Assembly: GCA_031254105.1 (NCBI GenBank)
Contig: JAIRVB010000021.1
Span: 62,001 to 126,000 of the forward strand
Length of the DNA stretch: 64,000 nucleotides
Source: Chitinispirillales bacterium
Lineage (GTDB): Bacteria > Fibrobacterota > Chitinivibrionia > Chitinivibrionales > Chitinispirillaceae
Direction: 5' to 3'
Of the stretch, positions 54,023 through 62,149 are shown piece after piece. Position 1 is the first letter of the stretch, and every line of letters starts with the position of its first letter. The notes beneath the pieces are model-generated. The model was given only the letters and a program-made list of their open reading frames with translations, was not told the origin of the DNA and made no database searches. Made by a program: the position numbers and the translations under genes.

Positions 54023-54859
54023 TTACCGGTTGTAATATGAAAGAATGGTGAAAAGAGTCTCTTTCAAATCTTTTCTGTGAACGATTTTGTCAACAAAACC
54101 ATGCTCCTTAACAAATTCGGCGGTCTGAAAATCTTCAGGCAGCTTCTGTTTTATGGTTTGTTCTATCACGCGCCGTCCGGCAAATCCTATAAGCGCGCCA
54201 GGTTCAGCCAGATTTACATCCCCAACCATTGCGTAAGAGGCTGAAACGCCACCGGTTGTCGGATCTGTCAGAACTGATATAAACGGAATTTTTCTCTCGT
54301 CAAGACGCGCTACGCCTGCGCATGTTTTAGCCATTTGCATAAGCGATAATATCCCCTCATGCATTCTGGCTCCGCCGGAAGCGCTGAAGATAATGCATGG
54401 CACGCGGTTGTCATAAGCATAGTTTGCCGCTTGTAAAATTTTTTCTCCTGTGCCGGATCCAAGACTTCCGCCCAGGAACCGAAAATCCATAACTCCCATA
54501 ACAACGTTAAGTCCGTTAATTTTGCCGCTGCCCGTAACTATTGATTCATTAAGTTTTGTTTTAGCTCTGGCAGTTTCCACCTTTTCGCTGTATGGACCTT
54601 TGCCATCTACAAATTGCAGCGGATCGCACGGCCGAATCGTTTCAAACATCTCTTTAAATGTACCGCTGTCAAGTATCATGCCGATCCGTTCGTAAGCGGT
54701 CAACTTTCCGTGCCAGTCGCACTTCGGACAAACATTAAGGTTGTTGGTGAAATCCTGGCGAAACACATGAGCGCCGCAGGACTGGCACTGAATCCAGATA
54801 TCGTCCTTTAGCTTCTTTTTAGCCTCGCGCTCCGATTTGGTTTTGATAAACCAAGGCAT
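54023..54859 (-). CDS. accD: Acetyl-CoA carboxylase carboxyltransferase subunit beta
   Basis: N-terminal zinc ribbon (CQSCG ... CPKCDWHGKL, about 23-47) followed by the crotonase-like domain with ARTKLNESIVTG, FRFLGGSLGSGTGEKI, FSASGGARMHEG and TDPTTGGVSASYAM. The ATG at 54859 has GGGGGA upstream; an earlier start adds only six residues. 278 residues. First gene of the accD-accA-carrier operon. Confidence 0.96.
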   Translation of the reverse strand: MPWFIKTKSEREAKKKLKDDIWIQCQSCGAHVFRQDFTNNLNVCPKCDWHGKLTAYERIGMILDSGTFKEMFETIRPCDPLQFVDGKGPYSEKVETARAKTKLNESIVTGSGKINGLNVVMGVMDFRFLGGSLGSGTGEKILQAANYAYDNRVPCIIFSASGGARMHEGILSLMQMAKTCAGVARLDERKIPFISVLTDPTTGGVSASYAMVGDVNLAEPGALIGFAGRRVIEQTIKQKLPEDFQTAEFVKEHGFVDKIVHRKDLKETLFTILSYYNR

Positions 54860-55051
54860 ACTCAATCCCCCTGTCACGGGTTATTATTCGACACTCGCGT
54901 CAAAAAGCCCAAATATAATGTAACAAAGTAATATAAATAATGCAGATGTAATAGTGCGGAACTTGTTTGTCCGGAGCGTCAATCTGTTAGAAAAGTCTAT
55001 GTTTCTGTATGTTACATTCGAGATAATATTCGGTATATAACAAGATGGAAT

Positions 55052-56089
55052 TTAATTAAAAGTTTTGTTTGACACACTATTTTTCCATCCCTGCGATATA
55101 TGCGTCTTCCCTTCGGAATCTATCACAATACACTCAATGCCATCCCTTGCTTGTACAAATTCCAGTATCTCCTTCGCGCTGAGGCAGAACAGTCCGGTAC
55201 TGTAGATGTCGCTTTTTACAGGGTCTGTTGTCCAGATTGTAAGGCTTTGGTTTGTGACGCAGCTATAGCCTGCTGATGGATCAAAAATGTGGTGATACCG
55301 CTTTCCGTTAACGATTCTGAATCGTTCATAATCGCCGCTTGTGACAATGGCGCCGTTTTGCAGTGGGAGGGTGGCAAGTAACGCATTCCGGTCTCTTGGA
55401 TGTTGAACCCCGATCACCCAGGGTGCACCATCCTGTTTCTCTCCGCTTACAACAATATCACCTCCGGCGACGACAAGGAAGTTGTTGATGCCTTTGCTTT
55501 TAAGAAGATCATAAAGTTGACTGAGAATGTATCCTTTAGCAATTCCTCCGACATCTATTTTTGTTAGCGGCGATTCAAAAAATATGCTGTCTTTCGCTTC
55601 ATTCACACTTACCTTTTTGTAATCAACAGCCTTGACCGCTTCCCTCACCTGAGCGGAATCGGGCAAAGTTTCATCATCACCTCTCTTTTCGCCAAATCCC
55701 CAAAGCTCTTTTAATGGAAGGACAGTTATATCAAACGCTCCGTTAAGAGTATCACCATAAGCAAGCCCTGAATAGAGAATCTCACCAAGCTCCCGTGATA
55801 CAGGGAGAGCGGCTGTCCCGTTACGTTCGTTGAGAACTCTAACTTCGGAATCGATACCTGTTACTGAAAACCGCTTTTCACTCTGCGACAGTAGGGAATC
55901 AACCGCTCCCCAAATCGGCTTTGTATCAAAGCCGTGTGGTACGGAGAGAGTAATCTCCGTTATTGTATCCATTCGGAAGAAGATTCGTTTACGGTGAATA
56001 TTTCCTGAACATGAGATAAGAATTATCGAGGATATACAAAAGAGAACAATCAATAAAAACAGTTTTATGGATTTTTTGACTTGTGCCAT
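55052..56089 (-). CDS. apbE: ApbE-type FAD:protein FMN transferase, lipoprotein
   Basis: Attaches FMN to Thr of flavoproteins such as RnfG/NqrC in the periplasm. Lipoprotein signal with Cys27 (LISCSG). Motifs: MDTITEITL, KIDVGGIAKGYIL, FLVVAGGDIVVSG, HHIFDPSAGYSCV and the metal-site SDIYSTGLF. 345 residues. It overlaps the hisA-like gene by 25 bp, an odd partnership. Target flavoproteins are not in the window. Confidence 0.93.
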   Translation of the reverse strand: MAQVKKSIKLFLLIVLFCISSIILISCSGNIHRKRIFFRMDTITEITLSVPHGFDTKPIWGAVDSLLSQSEKRFSVTGIDSEVRVLNERNGTAALPVSRELGEILYSGLAYGDTLNGAFDITVLPLKELWGFGEKRGDDETLPDSAQVREAVKAVDYKKVSVNEAKDSIFFESPLTKIDVGGIAKGYILSQLYDLLKSKGINNFLVVAGGDIVVSGEKQDGAPWVIGVQHPRDRNALLATLPLQNGAIVTSGDYERFRIVNGKRYHHIFDPSAGYSCVTNQSLTIWTTDPVKSDIYSTGLFCLSAKEILEFVQARDGIECIVIDSEGKTHISQGWKNSVSNKTFN

Positions 56090-56832
56090 TTTACTACATC
56101 TGAAAAAGATAATTTACCTCCGAATATATCAAGGCTGCTGCCTATAGTCACATCAACGCGGGCCATTCCAAGTTTCTCAACAAGATCAAGATCGCCCAGA
56201 CCGCGTACCCCGCCCGCGTAAACAACCGGAAGCGGGCAGCATTCCGCTAAAAGCGAAATAAGCCGCGGATCAATACCGGCTTTTAATCCTTCCACATCAG
56301 CGGCATGGATTAAAAACTCATCACAGCTGTCTGAAAGACGTTCAAACAGGCTTGATGATAATTTTTCTTTTGTTAAGCACTGCCATCTATCGGTAACAAT
56401 AATATAGTCATTCCCCGACCTGCGGCAGCTCAAATCCAAAACAAGTTTCTTTTTTGGAACAGCCTTAAGCAACTCCTCAAGCCGTTCCCATTTTATTACC
56501 CCGTCACTGAATACGTATGAGGTAACAATAACGTGTGATGCGCCTGCATCAATAAAAAATTGGGCGTTCTCAGGCCGTATCCCTCCGCCAACCTGTAAAC
56601 CTCCGGGAAAAGCGGTGAGCGCACTGAGCGCCGCCTCCTCATTACCGGGGCCGAGCATTATCACATGTCCGCCGATGAGCTCCTCTTTTTTATACATCAG
56701 CGCGTAGTGGGCGGGAGAAAGGTCCGTCTCAAAATTAGTGATAAGCTCTGCGCTGCTATTATCAGAGAGAGTTCCTCCGACAATCTGTTTTACTTTACCG
56801 TTGTGCAGATCGATGCATGGTCTGAAACGCAT
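56065..56832 (-). CDS. hisA: Phosphoribosylformimino-5-aminoimidazole carboxamide ribotide isomerase, eukaryotic (HIS6) type
   Basis: Fourth step of histidine synthesis. The sequence follows yeast HIS6 rather than bacterial HisA: PCIDLHNGKVKQIVGGTL, HVIMLGPGNEEAA, LQVGGGIRPENA, VIVTSYVFSDG, LVLDLSCRR, FLIHAADVEGLKAGID and TIGSSLDIFGG. Typical bacterial HisA starts IPAIDL.dG and lacks the HIKLGPGN segment. 255 residues, complete. No other his gene is nearby. It is translationally coupled to apbE. Confidence 0.9.
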   Translation of the reverse strand: MRFRPCIDLHNGKVKQIVGGTLSDNSSAELITNFETDLSPAHYALMYKKEELIGGHVIMLGPGNEEAALSALTAFPGGLQVGGGIRPENAQFFIDAGASHVIVTSYVFSDGVIKWERLEELLKAVPKKKLVLDLSCRRSGNDYIIVTDRWQCLTKEKLSSSLFERLSDSCDEFLIHAADVEGLKAGIDPRLISLLAECCPLPVVYAGGVRGLGDLDLVEKLGMARVDVTIGSSLDIFGGKLSFSDVVKWHKSKNP

Positions 56833-56836
56833 AGTT

Positions 56837-56942
56837 AAAACTGGTTTCCAGTTACCGGTTTCCTGCTGCCGGTTTCCAGAAAAAAAGAGAGAAATGAGGT
56901 TTTTCTTTTAACTGGAGACTGGTAACTGAAAACTGGTAACTT
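56837..56942. repeat. Inverted AACTGG micro-repeat block
   Basis: The left half carries TTTCCAGTTACCGGTTTCC and the right half AACTGGAGACTGGTAACTG, AAAACTGGTAACTT, so the block is a degenerate inverted repeat of about 100 bp in the hisA leader. Same family at 35439 and 60130. Confidence 0.6.
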
Positions 56943-57099
56943 ACTATGAAATTGCTGGTAACTTATATTATCTTAATATAGTATTTGGAGAGTTCAGTTT
57001 TTAACTCGCTAAAGTATTCGTTCAATGTATTGTCTAATAACGACTGACCATTGGCCAACAGTCACTAAATTATTTATACATTATACAAGAGGGGGTTTC

Positions 57100-57858
57100 A
57101 TGCACTTGAGATCAATTGTTGCGGTTTGCGGTGTTCTTGCTATTATGGTTGGCTGCGGCGGAGGCGGAGGCGGCAAGATTACTGAGGTGGTTGAAGAGAC
57201 CCATGAGAACGGGGCTAAGAAAAAGGTTGTCGCTTTTGCGGGTCAGCGGACTAACATAGTACGCACTACATTCTTTTCCCCTGATGGCAATATGTTATCG
57301 GACCAGTTCTTCAAGAAGGGCGAACCCGACAGCCTCAAAACAATATACTTTCCTAATGGCAGCATTAACCAGCAGACAAATTTCTCGGCAGGCAAAAAAC
57401 ATGGCGCGGAGAAGTCCTGGTATCAAAGCGGACAGCTCAGAAGCGAAGCTGAATTTGTAGAAGGCGCGCCGGTTGGAAAGTACTTCAACTATTTTGAGGA
57501 TGGCAAAGTTTCGCTTGAGGTCAACTTTCAAGATGGGAAGAAACATGGTGAAGAGATAGAATATTACGCTAACGGAAACAAGAAACGTATTAGAACCTAT
57601 GCTAACGGCGATATGGATGGAGTAGAACAGGAGTTCTTCGATGATGGTAAGATGAAGGCGGAGCACACATACTCTAAGGGCACACTCAACGGCCAATTCA
57701 CATTTTATGACGCGAAGACCGGAAGAAAGATAGAAGATGGTTTATACCAGAATGGTCAATACCACGGCAAGAGAGCGATGTACGACGCGGCATCTGGCAG
57801 AAAAAGATCAGAAGCGACCTATGAAAATGGGGTCAGAACTTTTGGTGAATTCTTTTAA
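57100..57858 (+). CDS. MORN-variant repeat lipoprotein
   Basis: Lipobox ending in Cys19 (AIMVGC), then GGGGGG. From about 30 to the end there are eight or so MORN_2-type repeats of about 23 residues with the NG..h.e..Y.NG pattern (GKKHGAEKSWYQSGQLRSEA, GKKHGEEIEYYANGNKKRIR and so on). Envelope-attached, role unknown, possibly an antitoxin-like or structural repeat protein as in Fusobacteria and Bacteroidetes. ATG 57100 is preceded by GAGGGGG. A possible -35/-10 (TTGCTG, 16 bp, TAATAT) lies at 56952-56979. A hairpin terminator follows. Confidence 0.8.
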   Translation: MHLRSIVAVCGVLAIMVGCGGGGGGKITEVVEETHENGAKKKVVAFAGQRTNIVRTTFFSPDGNMLSDQFFKKGEPDSLKTIYFPNGSINQQTNFSAGKKHGAEKSWYQSGQLRSEAEFVEGAPVGKYFNYFEDGKVSLEVNFQDGKKHGEEIEYYANGNKKRIRTYANGDMDGVEQEFFDDGKMKAEHTYSKGTLNGQFTFYDAKTGRKIEDGLYQNGQYHGKRAMYDAASGRKRSEATYENGVRTFGEFF

Positions 57859-57919
57859 CAATGATTATATGGGCGCGGGATAAGGCAGCTACGCAGGTTT
57901 GCCCGCACACCCTTCTTAG

Positions 57920-57945
57920 GGAACGATCAACGATCGTTCCTTTTT
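57920..57945 (+). terminator. REP-like palindrome serving as terminator
   Basis: Arms GGAACGATC and GATCGTTCC around AAC, then TTTTT. Left flank TTAG. Same core as the hairpin inside the MITE-like element at 50842, here ending the MORN gene. Confidence 0.7.
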
Positions 57946-57957
57946 CAATAATAATCA

Positions 57958-59448
57958 TCACCTGAAATTCCACACCCCCGGCTGTTTATTCGCAATCAAC
58001 TCCAAAATTTCCTCCTGCATTATCCAGTTGTCAAACTGACCGGTACCTGCGTCATTAAGTATGATTGTAAACGCGTAAGTTTTATCATCCAAAAAAAGAT
58101 ATCCGGCAAGTGTGCTTACTTTTAAGGAATTGAGCGTTCCGGTTTTAGCTCTAACTCTGCCTTTGAGTTTTGAGCGGTTAAACCTTGTTTTAAGCGTTCC
58201 GTCAATTCCGGCGGCGGGCAGTGCCGCGATAAAATCGGGGTAATAGTTTTTTTGTTTTGATACGTAAGCAAGAAGCTCCGTTACTTGGGCGGCGCTGATA
58301 CGGTTTACGTCTCCCATGCCGGACCCGTTAGCCATCTCAAGTTTTGCGGGAAGCCCACGTTTCTCCCACCAGTTTGAAACAGCGGATACCCCCTTGGGCC
58401 ATGTTCCGGGCTCTCCGCGCTCTTTTGCGCCCATTGTTTTGAAGAGCATCTCGGAAACGAAGTTGCTTGACCATTTAAACATGTGGCCTATAAACACCGG
58501 CATAGGTTCGCTGTCGAATATATAAAACGGCCCCTTCGCGATAAGGGAATCAGGCACTTTCGCCCGTACGGTTTTCCCTGCGATACGTAAATCACTTTCT
58601 GTACACTGTGCTCTAAGCGCCCCGCCGAATGTTTCCCAAGTCTGCCATACCCGGCGGTAAGTGTACCTCGGTTTCTCATTGATAGCCATGTTTCCTCTGA
58701 CAAGTATCTGCGTAGCGCCGGAAGAGAGTGATGTAGATACATCAAGACGGCCCCTTGATCCATCGACGGTTTTTGCCGAAGAGCTTATCCTGACCCCTTC
58801 GATTTTTGGAAACATATCTACATGCACAGGTGATCCTGCATCCTGACCCGGTCTGTGGTGGATCCCTACAGCGCTGAAGCTGACAGGAAGCGCGCTTATA
58901 AGAGACTGGTAGGCGCGGCTGCCATCTTCCTCTGAAAAGCCCGGTCCTACGCTAACGGAGTCAAAGAAAAAATCATCGAGCACAAGATTTCCGCGCACAG
59001 CTTTAATACCCCTGTGGCGCAGATGCTGCACAAAAAGCCACAACCTTTCCGCGCTGAATCCAGGATCGCCAAAACCTTTAATATACAGGTTTCCATTGAT
59101 CACGCCTGAATCGCTGTTGAATTTTCCATCAATGTAAACACGGGTCAGATGCAGGAAATCAAGCCCAAGTAATTCAAGGGCTGCTGTACCCGTTACAAGC
59201 TTAGCTACTGATGCGGGGTTAAGAAGCGTGTCGGGGTTTATTGAGACAACAACCGAATCATTTCCCAAGTCCTTAATAACAATGCCGATCCCTCCGCCGG
59301 TATATTTACGTAACTTGAGAAGTTCGGCGACGCTCTGTTGCATAGAAGCGAAACATGCGCCGCAGCATACAATGAGAGAAAGTATTACGATTGAATGAAC
59401 AGAGGTTTTGAAATTCATTTTTCCCTTTTTGCTCTTTTTTGTTTCCAT
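57958..59448 (-). CDS. dacB: D-alanyl-D-alanine carboxypeptidase/endopeptidase, PBP4 family
   Basis: Peptidase family S13. The SxxK motif is NPASVAKL (S80, K83), SxN is in KWSSNFVSE and KTG is in RAKTGTLNSL. A signal segment (about 13-35) exports it. The domain insert between SxxK and SxN is present, so 496 residues is full length. ATG 59448 has GGAAG five bases upstream; the TTG four codons earlier has none. Confidence 0.93.
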   Translation of the reverse strand: METKKSKKGKMNFKTSVHSIVILSLIVCCGACFASMQQSVAELLKLRKYTGGGIGIVIKDLGNDSVVVSINPDTLLNPASVAKLVTGTAALELLGLDFLHLTRVYIDGKFNSDSGVINGNLYIKGFGDPGFSAERLWLFVQHLRHRGIKAVRGNLVLDDFFFDSVSVGPGFSEEDGSRAYQSLISALPVSFSAVGIHHRPGQDAGSPVHVDMFPKIEGVRISSSAKTVDGSRGRLDVSTSLSSGATQILVRGNMAINEKPRYTYRRVWQTWETFGGALRAQCTESDLRIAGKTVRAKVPDSLIAKGPFYIFDSEPMPVFIGHMFKWSSNFVSEMLFKTMGAKERGEPGTWPKGVSAVSNWWEKRGLPAKLEMANGSGMGDVNRISAAQVTELLAYVSKQKNYYPDFIAALPAAGIDGTLKTRFNRSKLKGRVRAKTGTLNSLKVSTLAGYLFLDDKTYAFTIILNDAGTGQFDNWIMQEEILELIANKQPGVWNFR

Positions 59449-59534
59449 TACCACTTCCAAATTTTATTTTAGAAGGGCAATATAAAAGGCCATAGTAACT
59501 TTAATATATTTTAACAACCCGGGAGCTACTGAAA

Positions 59535-59753
59535 ATGTCAAAATACGCTATTGCATTCATCACACCAACAAAAAAAATACAACTTCGCCACAAGATTGTC
59601 GAAGGTGAAAACAAAGATAGTGCGCTAAGACGCTTTTTTAATGAAAACGCCAGCGAATTTTACTCTAACGATGAACATGGGTACATATACTTTAAAGAAG
59701 ATTTCTACGATGAAACTACAGGTTCGGGAAGCATAATCGAACTTGGCGAGTAG
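59535..59753 (+). CDS. Small acidic protein of unknown function
   Basis: 72 residues (MSKYAIAFITPTKKIQLRHK ...), with a beta-strand-rich start and an acidic Asp/Glu/Tyr end. GGGAG lies nine bases before the ATG. No signal peptide, no family recognised. Divergent from dacB. Composition and ribosome site argue for a real gene. Confidence 0.6.
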   Translation: MSKYAIAFITPTKKIQLRHKIVEGENKDSALRRFFNENASEFYSNDEHGYIYFKEDFYDETTGSGSIIELGE

Positions 59754-59815
59754 CAGCGCAGCTGGGGTGTCCGCACATATCACGTAACCATGTACACCTT
59801 ATGTATTCGATATAA

Positions 59816-59892
59816 GGGCGGTAACCTGCCGCCCGCATATCTTGCGTTTCTGTCATGTGCGGTATACAAAAACGGGCGGCCAACAGCCGCCC
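59816..59892. repeat. Two inverted REP-like palindromes
   Basis: GGGCGGTAACCTGCCGCCC at 59816-59834 with left flank TATAA, and GGGCGGCCAACAGCCGCCC at 59874-59892 with right flank TTACATG. They face each other in opposite orientation 39 bp apart, between the small gene and ferredoxin. Confidence 0.75.
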
Positions 59893-59921
59893 TTACATGT
59901 ACTTATCCTCCGCCAACGCTT

Positions 59922-60089
59922 TTATGCCTGGCCGATAGCCTCAGCGGGGCAGCTATCGACGCAGGCGCCGCAGTCTGAACACGCGGATGAATCAATAGTG
60001 TATGGGCTGCTTTCTTTAATGGCGTCGCAGGGACACTCGGGCAGGCAGCTCCCGCAACAAAGACACGCGTCTGAAATTTTGTGGGCCAT
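59922..60089 (-). CDS. 2[4Fe-4S] ferredoxin
   Basis: 55 residues starting MAHKISDACLCCGSC. Two C-x2-C-x2-C-x3-C-type clusters are visible: residues 9-21 (CLCCGSCLPECPC, with one extra Cys) and 37-47 (CSDCGACVDSCPAEAI). It is a clostridial-type low-potential electron carrier. GGAGG lies eight bases upstream of ATG 60089. It is short enough to be missed by length cut-offs. Confidence 0.92.
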   Translation of the reverse strand: MAHKISDACLCCGSCLPECPCDAIKESSPYTIDSSACSDCGACVDSCPAEAIGQA

Positions 60090-60129
60090 TCTGTTTACCT
60101 CCTTGAAATTTAGTGAATAAGTTAATCAA

Positions 60130-60172
60130 GTTATAAGTTTTCAGTTACCAGTTACGGAAAAAGACTGAAAAC
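60130..60172. repeat. AACTGG micro-repeat
   Basis: AGTTTTCAGTTACCAGTTAC then GGAAAAAGACTGAAAACT, upstream of the ferredoxin gene. Same family as 35439 and 56837. Confidence 0.55.
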
Positions 60173-60286
60173 TATCTAATTATACTTTTTGCGGAGGGAG
60201 AATTCCAATATTTAGAGCGCGGTTTACCGTTTTTACGGGGTTGTATCAACATTTAATAATGTATTGATTGCAAATTTAAAGTTTGC

Positions 60287-60597
60287 TTACAATGCCCATA
60301 AAATAAATTCCGCATTTTCACAACAACTCATCGCTTTGATAACTTCCCCATAATTTAACGGTAAAACTGTGGATAACGAATCATAAAATTGCTGATACGA
60401 AAAATGTTCGGATGGTAAAATTAAAACCTCATCATTAAAAACAGCACCAATGCGACATCATCAAGAGAAGGCCCTTCATCTGTTGTCAAGATTGAAACCT
60501 ACTGTAATATTTTAAGCGGATATTTTTGTCCGTTATGAGTTACTGTATTATCATGTATTGTTAATAATTCATTCTGCTCAACCACAACCGTTTTCAT
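60287..60597 (-). pseudogene. Small gene broken by an amber codon and a -1 frameshift
   Basis: From ATG 60597 the frame reads MKTVVVEQNELLTIHDNTVT ... KILQ, meets TAG at 60501-60499 and continues in the same frame as TTDEGPSLDDVALVLF. There a run of five T on the minus strand (60437-60441) needs one more T to continue as NDEVLILPSEHFSYQQFYDS ... AEFILWAL-TAA. The restored product would be about 103 residues, no family recognised. It lies between rpoD and the ferredoxin gene, and nothing else is seen in that gap. Confidence 0.55.
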
Positions 60598-60602
60598 TTG
60601 TT

Positions 60603-62144
60603 TTATTCCTCAAACGTATCATCCGTCAAAGTCTCCGACCTCTCCTCCCGCCAGGCAAGCAACCTGCGCACTCTGCTGGGATGTTTAAGTTTTCCAAGCG
60701 CCTTAGTTTCAATCTGCCGCACCCGCTCGCGGCTTATGTTGAACACTTCACCGATCTCTTTAAGCGTTTTTATCCTTCCGTCATCAAGCCCAAACCGCAT
60801 CATAACTATCTCTTTCTCTTTTGTAGCCAGAGATTCGAGCACCTGTTTTATCTGTTCGCGCAGGTGAAGCAAAGAGATTTTTTGTGTTGGATCGATAACG
60901 TTTGAGTCCTCTATGTACTCTCCTACAGTTGTTCCGTTTTCCCCTCCTACTTCCATGTCAAGGGAGATCGGTTCTATCGAATACTCAAGCGCCATCTGTA
61001 CTTTTGCGACTGAGCAGCCAAGCTCATCTGCAAGTTCCTGGTGAGTAGGTTCGCAGCCATATTCCATAACCCAGTTGCGGCAAAGACGCACGGTTTTATT
61101 GACAAGTTCCATGGTGTTAGCCGGAATGCGTATCGCTTTTGACTTATCGTTTATAGCGCGTGAGATCGCCTGACGGATCCACCATGTCGCGTAGGTTGAA
61201 AACTTGTAGCCTTTGCGGTAATCGAAATTTTCAACCGCTTTAATAAGGCCGCGGTTTCCCTCCTGTATGAGGTCAATAATTTCCATTCCGCGCAAGATAT
61301 ACTTTTTGGCGATACTCACCACAAGGCGTACGTTGGCTTCGATAATCGCACACTTGGCCTGGTTTCGCATCTCTTCCCAGTGAGAGAACGCTTCTAGTTC
61401 CGTTTCGCGGCTGTCGGAGAGAAGAGACACCTTGTATTTGTCAAGAATATTTTCAACTTGTTTACAATTAAGCTTGAGGTTTCTGCACAAAACAACAGCC
61501 TCATCCATAAGAGCATTGATTTTTTCCTGCTCTTCAGGGACATTGGCGTTTCGCATCTCCGCAGCAGCTTTGTTTTTCCTTCTAACCATAGAGAGTGTGC
61601 GCAGGAAATCTTTGCGCAGAATTTCGAGATCCTCAATCTCTTTGGCGGATTCTTCGTCAAGCTGCAGTACGTCCGCGCACTCCACTTCACCGTTTTTAAA
61701 CTCTTCTCCTAATATGTAAAGACTCTCAAGCGCCCGCGGAGAGCGAAAAGCCATGTCAAAGAGTTTGCTTTGAGCATACTCCATCTGCATAGCATACTCA
61801 ATCTCCTGACCCTTTGAGAGAAGAGGAACTCTGCCAACGCTGTTAAGGTAGACCCAGGTGGGGTCAGTGTAGCGTGGTGGTTTGCTGGCGGAGAGCATAC
61901 GCCTTGCGCTGCGTTCGTAAAGAGGAACCGGCTTTTCCTTTACAAAGGAATTAATAGTGATCTCTTCCCGTTCAAGTATCTCTCTTACCCGCTCAAGCTC
62001 TGTAGCGGATGTAGCCACATCTTCAATCTGCGCCTCGGTAACAAACCCCTGCAGGGTCGCTAGTTTACGCAGCCGCAACGTGACTTTGTCAGAAGTCTGA
62101 TTTTTTGTTTCTACTTTGGACACGGGTTCTTTTTTTCTGATCAT
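60603..62144 (-). CDS. rpoD: Primary RNA polymerase sigma factor (sigma-70)
   Basis: Region 1.2 is [20 protein letters not shown], followed by a shortened non-conserved region. Region 2 is [38 protein letters not shown] and [18 protein letters not shown]. Region 3 and region 4.2 ([29 protein letters not shown]) follow. No long acidic region 1.1 is seen; the N-terminus has a short Lys-rich domain. The ATG at 62144, five bases after the dnaG stop, gives 513 residues. Co-transcribed with dnaG, as in many bacteria. Confidence 0.95.
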   Translation of the reverse strand: MIRKKEPVSKVETKNQTSDKVTLRLRKLATLQGFVTEAQIEDVATSATELERVREILEREEITINSFVKEKPVPLYERSARRMLSASKPPRYTDPTWVYLNSVGRVPLLSKGQEIEYAMQMEYAQSKLFDMAFRSPRALESLYILGEEFKNGEVECADVLQLDEESAKEIEDLEILRKDFLRTLSMVRRKNKAAAEMRNANVPEEQEKINALMDEAVVLCRNLKLNCKQVENILDKYKVSLLSDSRETELEAFSHWEEMRNQAKCAIIEANVRLVVSIAKKYILRGMEIIDLIQEGNRGLIKAVENFDYRKGYKFSTYATWWIRQAISRAINDKSKAIRIPANTMELVNKTVRLCRNWVMEYGCEPTHQELADELGCSVAKVQMALEYSIEPISLDMEVGGENGTTVGEYIEDSNVIDPTQKISLLHLREQIKQVLESLATKEKEIVMMRFGLDDGRIKTLKEIGEVFNISRERVRQIETKALGKLKHPSRVRRLLAWREERSETLTDDTFEE

Positions 62145-62149
62145 ATTTC

